From CAYVQF01 sp964454015 (GTDB lineage Bacteria > Myxococcota_A > Bradymonadia > UBA4248), in assembly GCA_964454015.1 (NCBI GenBank), contig CAYVQF010000072.1, forward strand, positions 1-25,419: 25,419 nucleotides of DNA, in the 5' to 3' direction. Positions 22,074-25,419 of this stretch are shown here, one piece after another. Position 1 is the first letter of the stretch; the number at the start of each line of letters is the position of its first letter. Under the pieces are notes generated by a model, which saw only the letters and a program-made list of their open reading frames with translations, did not search any database and was not told the DNA's origin. The translations under genes and the position numbers were made by a program.

Positions 22074-22478
22074 ATGCTGACGCTGACCTTCATCGACTTT
22101 GACCATGAGAACGAACGCCATGCACAGATCTCACTCCTCCATGGCTTCAAGATCGGGGTCGCGCGCGCAATCGCCACCAATCCAGACTACCTGCGACCGG
22201 GCGCAGACGTCCCCGATGACTGGGAGGATGCTCGCGAATTGACATTTACAGGCGCCGAGGCTGCGCGCCGCTTCGTGTTCAATTTGGCCGACAAGCTCCT
22301 CGACAATTGCTTCGCCTACTTTCACGATGACGAAGAAGTCGACGACTCCGATGACGCGCGAGAGATCATTACCGGTCTGCTCGAATCTTACGGCGACGAT
22401 GTGGAGGCAGGCGCTGGTGCCGGAAGCGACGATCACATCGACCGCCTGGTGGCTGAGCTGACCCAGTATCCGCGCTAG
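22074..22478 (+). CDS. Acidic hypothetical protein, 134 aa
   Basis: ATG 22074 with AAGGAAG upstream. The product is strongly acidic, notably YFHDDEEVDDSDDARE and ESYGDDVEAGAGAGSDDHID in the C-terminal third, with a more ordinary N-terminal part (MLTLTFIDFDHENERHAQIS). No family recognised. Highly acidic small proteins can be immunity proteins, chaperones or DNA mimics; nothing in the context chooses among them. Confidence 0.65.
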   Translation: MLTLTFIDFDHENERHAQISLLHGFKIGVARAIATNPDYLRPGADVPDDWEDARELTFTGAEAARRFVFNLADKLLDNCFAYFHDDEEVDDSDDAREIITGLLESYGDDVEAGAGAGSDDHIDRLVAELTQYPR

Positions 22479-22781
22479 GAGGCAGGCTGAGCGCCCATCA
22501 CCATGAAACGTTGACTCAGAAGCGCGCGTGCATGGCGCCCACCAACGGCGAGCTCGAGCGGCGCGTCGAAGCGCCGTCACTGGCGCAATGATGATTGCCG
22601 ATCGTGTTGCCTTAATTTTTTGACACGACACGCGCAGGTCAATGCGACAACCCCTCTGAGCCCTGGGTGCGCGCAGAAATATTCTGCCTGCAGCCTTGTT
22701 GCGAAAGGGGACTCGTGTTTTACTCAAACAACTCCGAGTCCTTGGCCAGACCTCAGCTTTGACGGAACAGGGGCATAGCTG
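22479..22781. other. 303-nt interval before the RAYT gene
   Basis: No gene found. It holds a 5-bp perfect hairpin (GCGCC 22571-22575, GGCGC 22582-22586) and an isolated TTGACA (22620-22625) without a convincing -10 box. It may be the left flank of the RAYT element, but no terminal repeat is apparent. Confidence 0.4.
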
Positions 22782-23540
22782 ATGAATACACTCACCGCTG
22801 AGACCATGCCTAGGCTTGCCGTAGAATTTCCCAAAATCGCCGCATTCCGGGACGACATTCAATTGGATGAAGGGGTGAGGATGCCCAACCATTTCCGCGG
22901 AGTACGGATGAATGACGACGCTAGGAGCACGGCGCGCCGTACCCGAAACAATGGCGTTACACCATCCGGCACTGCTATCAATGCCGCACTGACAGCACAC
23001 CGCGCCGTGTCCAAACCCAACACCAAGCCCCGACGCAACCGCCGTTCCATCCGCTTGCAGGGATACGATTACTCCAAGGCCGGCGCGTATTTTGTGACGA
23101 TCTGCACCCTCGGCAGAAAATGCCTGTTCGGGAACATTGTGAATGGGAGAATGCACTTAAATGCGGCCGGCCGGATCGTTGCCGAAGAATATTTGAAAAC
23201 TGCCGCAATCCGTGACAATATTGAGTTGGATGAATGGGTGGTGATGCCCAACCATTTCCACGGAATATTGGTGATTACCGATGGTGGGGGCACGGCGCGC
23301 CGTGCCCCCACCATGGAACAATTCGGTCGACCGGTATCAGGTTCGATTCCAACAATTGTTCGGTCATTCAAATCCGCCGTCACCAAACGAATCAACGAAT
23401 TACACCAAACCCCAGGCGCAAAATTGTGGCAACGCAATTACTGGGAAAACATCGTCCGCAATGATGCGGCACTGAACCGCATCCGGAAATACATTATAAA
23501 CAACCCAATACGATGGGAATTGGATAAATTGTATCCATAA
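22782..23540 (+). CDS. REP-associated tyrosine transposase (RAYT, Y1_Tnp/IS200-like) with duplicated N-terminal segment
   Basis: Single-stranded DNA transposase-like protein of the RAYT group, believed to recognise and spread REP palindromes. From residue 84: RRNRRSIRLQGYDYSKAGAYFVT, the HUH motif MPNHFHG (155-161; H158, H160), IPTIVRSFKSAVTKRIN (189-205) and WQRNYWENIVRN (216-227, with candidate catalytic Y220), ending IRKYIINNPIRW. This is a complete core. The first about 80 residues are unusual: residues 10-53 are a decayed copy of residues 128-173 (RDDIQLDEGVRMPNHFRGV against RDNIELDEWVVMPNHFHGI), with the second HUH histidine changed to Arg (R39). The true functional start may lie near residue 43 or 80. 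The coding sequence includes a perfect palindrome at 23281-23314. Confidence 0.85.
   Translation: MNTLTAETMPRLAVEFPKIAAFRDDIQLDEGVRMPNHFRGVRMNDDARSTARRTRNNGVTPSGTAINAALTAHRAVSKPNTKPRRNRRSIRLQGYDYSKAGAYFVTICTLGRKCLFGNIVNGRMHLNAAGRIVAEEYLKTAAIRDNIELDEWVVMPNHFHGILVITDGGGTARRAPTMEQFGRPVSGSIPTIVRSFKSAVTKRINELHQTPGAKLWQRNYWENIVRNDAALNRIRKYIINNPIRWELDKLYP
22806..22946 (+). repeat. Decayed partial duplicate of the RAYT catalytic segment
   Basis: This stretch aligns with 23168-23309, about 363 bp downstream, in the same frame. Shared blocks include GATGCCCAACCATTTCC and CACGGCGCGCCGT. Many substitutions separate the copies, so the duplication is old. The copy also carries a degraded version of the palindrome (12-bp core ACGGCGCGCCGT at 22929-22940). 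Confidence 0.8.
23281..23314. repeat. Perfect 34-bp REP-like palindrome inside the RAYT gene
   Basis: Two perfect 17-bp arms (23281-23297 and 23298-23314, centre GGCG/CGCC) with no loop. The core GGGCACGGC..GCCGTGCCC is shared with the REP-like hairpins outside the gene. In the protein it encodes GGGTARRAPT (168-177), between the HUH and Tyr motifs. Confidence 0.9.
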
Positions 23541-23550
23541 TCCTACACTA

Positions 23551-23724
23551 CCCGAGTGCCGAGCGAACAGAGCACCTGGCCCGAATGCCGAGCGCACAGA
23601 GCACCTGGCCCGAGTACCGAGCGCACAGAGCACCTGGCCCGAGTGCCGAGCGCACAGAGCACCTGGCCCGAGTACCGAGCGCACAGAGCACCTGGCCCGA
23701 GTGCCGAGCGCACAGAGCGCCAGG
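23551..23724. repeat. 29-bp tandem repeat (six copies)
   Basis: Six direct copies begin at 23551, 23580, 23609, 23638, 23667 and 23696, with consensus start CCCGAGTGCCGAGCGCACAG. Units differ at only a few positions (for example GTG/GTA/ATG near base 6-8). They start about 10 nt after the RAYT stop. No spacers separate the units. Confidence 0.95.
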
Positions 23725-23833
23725 CCCGAGTGGCTAAGGGCACAGAGCACCCTGAGGAGTAAGGGCACGGCGTGCCGTGCCCGAGTGCCGAGCGCACAGA
23801 GCGCCAGGCCCGAGTGGCTAAGGGCACAGAGCA
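23696..23833. repeat. 84-bp higher-order repeat running into the assembly gap
   Basis: A 29-bp unit (23696-23724) plus a 55-bp segment (23725-23779, starting CCCGAGTGGCTAAGGGCACA) is followed by a second 29-bp unit (23780-23808) and the beginning of the 55-bp segment again (23809-23833), where the N run starts. The sequence after the gap (from 23934, CCCTGAGGAGTAAGGGCACG) continues exactly where that 55-bp segment was cut. Confidence 0.9.
23763..23782. repeat. REP-like hairpin
   Basis: GGGCACGG and CCGTGCCC form an 8-bp stem around CGTG. It has the same core as the intragenic palindrome at 23281-23314. An imperfect second copy (one mismatch) lies at 23947-23966, right of the gap. Confidence 0.85.
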
Positions 23834-23933
23834 NNNNNNNNNNNNNNNNNNNNNNNNNNNNNNNNNNNNNNNNNNNNNNNNNNNNNNNNNNNNNNNNNNN
23901 NNNNNNNNNNNNNNNNNNNNNNNNNNNNNNNNN
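23834..23933. other. Assembly gap of exactly 100 N
   Basis: 100 consecutive N, the conventional placeholder for a scaffold gap of unknown size. It falls inside the tandem-repeat block, which explains why the assembly broke here. The true length is not known. Confidence 0.99.
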
Positions 23934-23951
23934 CCCTGAGGAGTAAGGGCA

Positions 23952-24056
23952 CGGCGTGACGTGCCCAGGCGTGCCGTGCCCAGGCGTGCCGTGCCCAGGC
24001 GTGCCGTGCCCTGGCGTGCCGTGCCCTGGCGTGCCGTGCCCTGGCGTGCCGTGCCC
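23952..24056. repeat. 15-bp tandem repeat (about seven copies)
   Basis: Units of the form (A/T)GGCGTGCCGTGCCC repeat every 15 bp: 23967, 23982 and 23997 begin with A, 24012, 24027 and 24042 begin with T; 23952-23966 is a variant first unit. The unit is the right half of the REP-like hairpin (GCGTGCCGTGCCC), so the array looks as if it grew from that element. It ends 22 nt before the stop codon of the reverse-strand lipoprotein gene. Confidence 0.95.
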
Positions 24057-24078
24057 AAGCACCCCGCACCCTCGGCAC

Positions 24079-25354
24079 TCACGGCGTCGCAAAGACCACC
24101 ATCAGCGGTGGCCTGTCATAAGTCCCCGTCCGACCGGCGTTGGCCAACGCCACGTAGAGGCGCTTGGAGGCAGGGTCGAAGGTCGCGCCAATGATCGGGT
24201 GCCGGCCCTCGGCGTCGAAGGGCACCGACCACGGGCCATAGGCGTAGGGCCGAACCTCGTGCGGCGCCTCGGCGGCGAGTATCGCCTCCAGGTCGAAGAG
24301 CCAATAGTAATTGTAGACGTCGGTCGCGCTGTAGGCGCAGTAGCCCCCGCACAGATTGCCGTTGTCCTGGGTGATCTTGTAGCCAATGCCGCTCTCGACC
24401 CCACCCGACGAGCCCAGCACCATGAAGGTCCGTGTCCCCGGCACGATGAAGCCATAGACCGCGCGGGAGAGGAAATTCCACAGGGCTGAGGCGCTCCCCT
24501 CTTGGCTTTGCAGGGCATCCACCCCCATGAGGGTCCCCTCTCCATGGGGAAAGACCATGAAGGCTTGGGTCGCAATCGCCTCGACATCGCCGGCGCAAGC
24601 GGCGAGCGCTGGCCCGGGATCGAAGGCATAGAACGAGGGCCCCACGCTGTAACGGCCGATGATCGAGTAGTTCGAGGCCCAGCCCGTGAGATAGGGCGCG
24701 CCAAAAGCCTCCTGCCACTCCGGCGGGATGGTCGCCATGTAGCCCGCGGCCCGCGCCGCACCCTCCATGAAGAAGAAGCCATCCACGCCGGCACTCGCCA
24801 TAGCGTCGGCGTCGCGCACCACCAAGGTGGTGTCCGTGTTGGCCCCTGGCGCGTCATACCAGCGCTCGGCGTTGATGATGAGCTGGCCATCGACGTAGAG
24901 CATCCCCGTGATCTTGTCCAAGCCCTGCGGGTTGCCGTGGGGCGCGGCCGCGAGGGGCGCCCAAAAGTCCTGCAGCGGCGCCTCCACCAGGGTCAGATCG
25001 CTCACCTCGGTGCCAGACGCTAGTTCGTCGGGGATCGCAAAGAGGGCGATGGCGTTGTGGTGGGCGTGACCGGCCACAAAGAGCGCATGCCGCTCCGGGT
25101 GGTAGGCCAGGGTGCCCACGGCGTAGTTGCTGTTGGAGACCCCAAAGTCCGCCGAGCTGATCCTGCAAGGCGCCCACATAGGCCAGGTCGGTGATCGCCA
25201 GGAGCTCGGGCGCCTGGGGCGTCGTCTCGTCGGCGACATCGCTGGACGCGTCGACCTCGCTCTCCTTTGGCCCCTGGCTGGCCGGATCATCACAGGACCA
25301 GAGGGCAAAGCAAAGGGCGACCATGAACAGGGTGGACTTGGCAATAGGGTGCAC
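24079..25354 (-). pseudogene. Putative lipoprotein, gene interrupted by one frameshift
   Basis: Reading on the - strand, the start is GTG at 25354-25352 preceded by AAGGAGG with 5-6 nt spacing. The first about 65 codons give a lipoprotein signal (MHPIAKSTLFMVALCFALWSC, hydrophobic core then Cys followed by DDP) and an acidic Ser/Asp-rich linker typical of an outer-membrane-anchored protein. Around 25155-25165 the meaningful frame changes by one base; the rest continues as ADFGVSNSNYAVGTLAYHP and on to the stop at 24079-24081. Dropping one base there gives about 424 residues. The body has beta-propeller-like repeats such as GTLAYHPERHALFVAGH, GLDKITGMLYVDGQLII and GATFDPASKRLYVALA, rich in Gly, Tyr and Trp. 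I do not recognise the family. The change could be a real mutation or a sequencing error. Confidence 0.7.
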
Positions 25355-25419
25355 GCGCGCCTCCTTCCCTGATCCACGGTCAAGAAAAGAAAAAACCCCG
25401 TTGTTCTTGGATTTCCAAG

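Noticed and set aside
18503..22478. Integron-like cassette array
   Set aside because: The run of unrelated + strand genes and a GGCGTTATCC near 19463-19472 suggested cassettes, but no paired attC core sites or recurring inverted structure were found between the genes.
22620..22648. Promoter for the RAYT gene
   Set aside because: TTGACA is perfect, but the hexamer 17 nt further on (TGCGAC) does not resemble a -10 box.
23551..23833. 29-bp repeats as a CRISPR array
   Set aside because: The unit length is CRISPR-like and cas genes are in the window, but the copies are directly adjacent with no spacers, so this is a tandem minisatellite.
23556..24489. Repeat-encoded proteins across the minisatellites
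   Set aside because: Open frames arise because the repeat units lack stops; the products are simple repeats and run through the N gap or antisense to the lipoprotein gene.

Overview
The window is high-GC, densely packed DNA. All genes up to about 23.5 kb lie on the + strand, and a frameshifted lipoprotein gene on the - strand closes it. Codon use, the lipoprotein style (lipobox Cys followed by Asp-Asp and a Ser/Asp/Glu-rich linker) and the gene content suggest a large-genome Gram-negative of the Myxococcota/Bradymonadota/delta-proteobacterial type. This is inferred from style; the window contains no rRNA or marker gene.

Region 1 (1-4670) is the downstream part of a type III-B (Cmr) CRISPR-Cas locus: cmr5, a long cmr6, a CARF-HEPN ancillary nuclease (DxTHG and RxxxxH motifs) with an extra C-terminal domain, and cas6. 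The Cas10 subunit, other Cmr genes, adaptation genes and the CRISPR array must lie to the left or elsewhere; no array is visible here.

Region 2 (4770-13934) continues on the same strand with short gaps: an unrecognised composite protein, a large SNF2/RapA-type helicase with an N-terminal Tudor-like segment, a DUF3800-like predicted nuclease, a sigma-70/ECF-like protein whose region 4 is interrupted by a four-CxxC zinc-binding insert, an unrecognised 316-aa protein, and a Lon-type Ser-Lys protease with no AAA+ ATPase but a long helical tail. Sigma, unknown protein and protease next to a type III system have the same parts list as the known CRISPR protease/sigma circuits (CalpL-CalpT-CalpS; Csx29-Csx30-RpoE of type III-E) but with a different protease and sigma architecture. 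This is the best candidate for an undescribed system: target RNA sensing leads to protease activation, release of a sigma factor and a transcriptional response.

Region 3 (13961-18026) is further defence-island material: a DUF4209 gene split by a probable one-base frameshift at an A5 run, then an ATGA-coupled cassette of a possible 62-aa ORF, an OLD/RecF-like AAA ATPase and a small TOPRIM/DUF4276-like partner.

Region 4 (18027-22478) holds unrelated single genes of varied base composition: a PlsC/DGAT-like acyltransferase, a DUF4336 protein, a 137-aa hypothetical, a shortened divergent SEDS (FtsW/RodA-like) membrane protein and an acidic 134-aa protein. It looks like accumulated accessory DNA.

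Region 5 (22479-24078) is a REP/RAYT element: a Y1 (REP-associated tyrosine) transposase whose N-terminus is a decayed duplicate of its own catalytic segment, a perfect 34-bp palindrome inside the gene, related REP palindromes beside it, a 29-bp tandem repeat, a 100-N assembly gap and a 15-bp tandem repeat. Region 6 (24079-25419) is the frameshifted lipoprotein gene.
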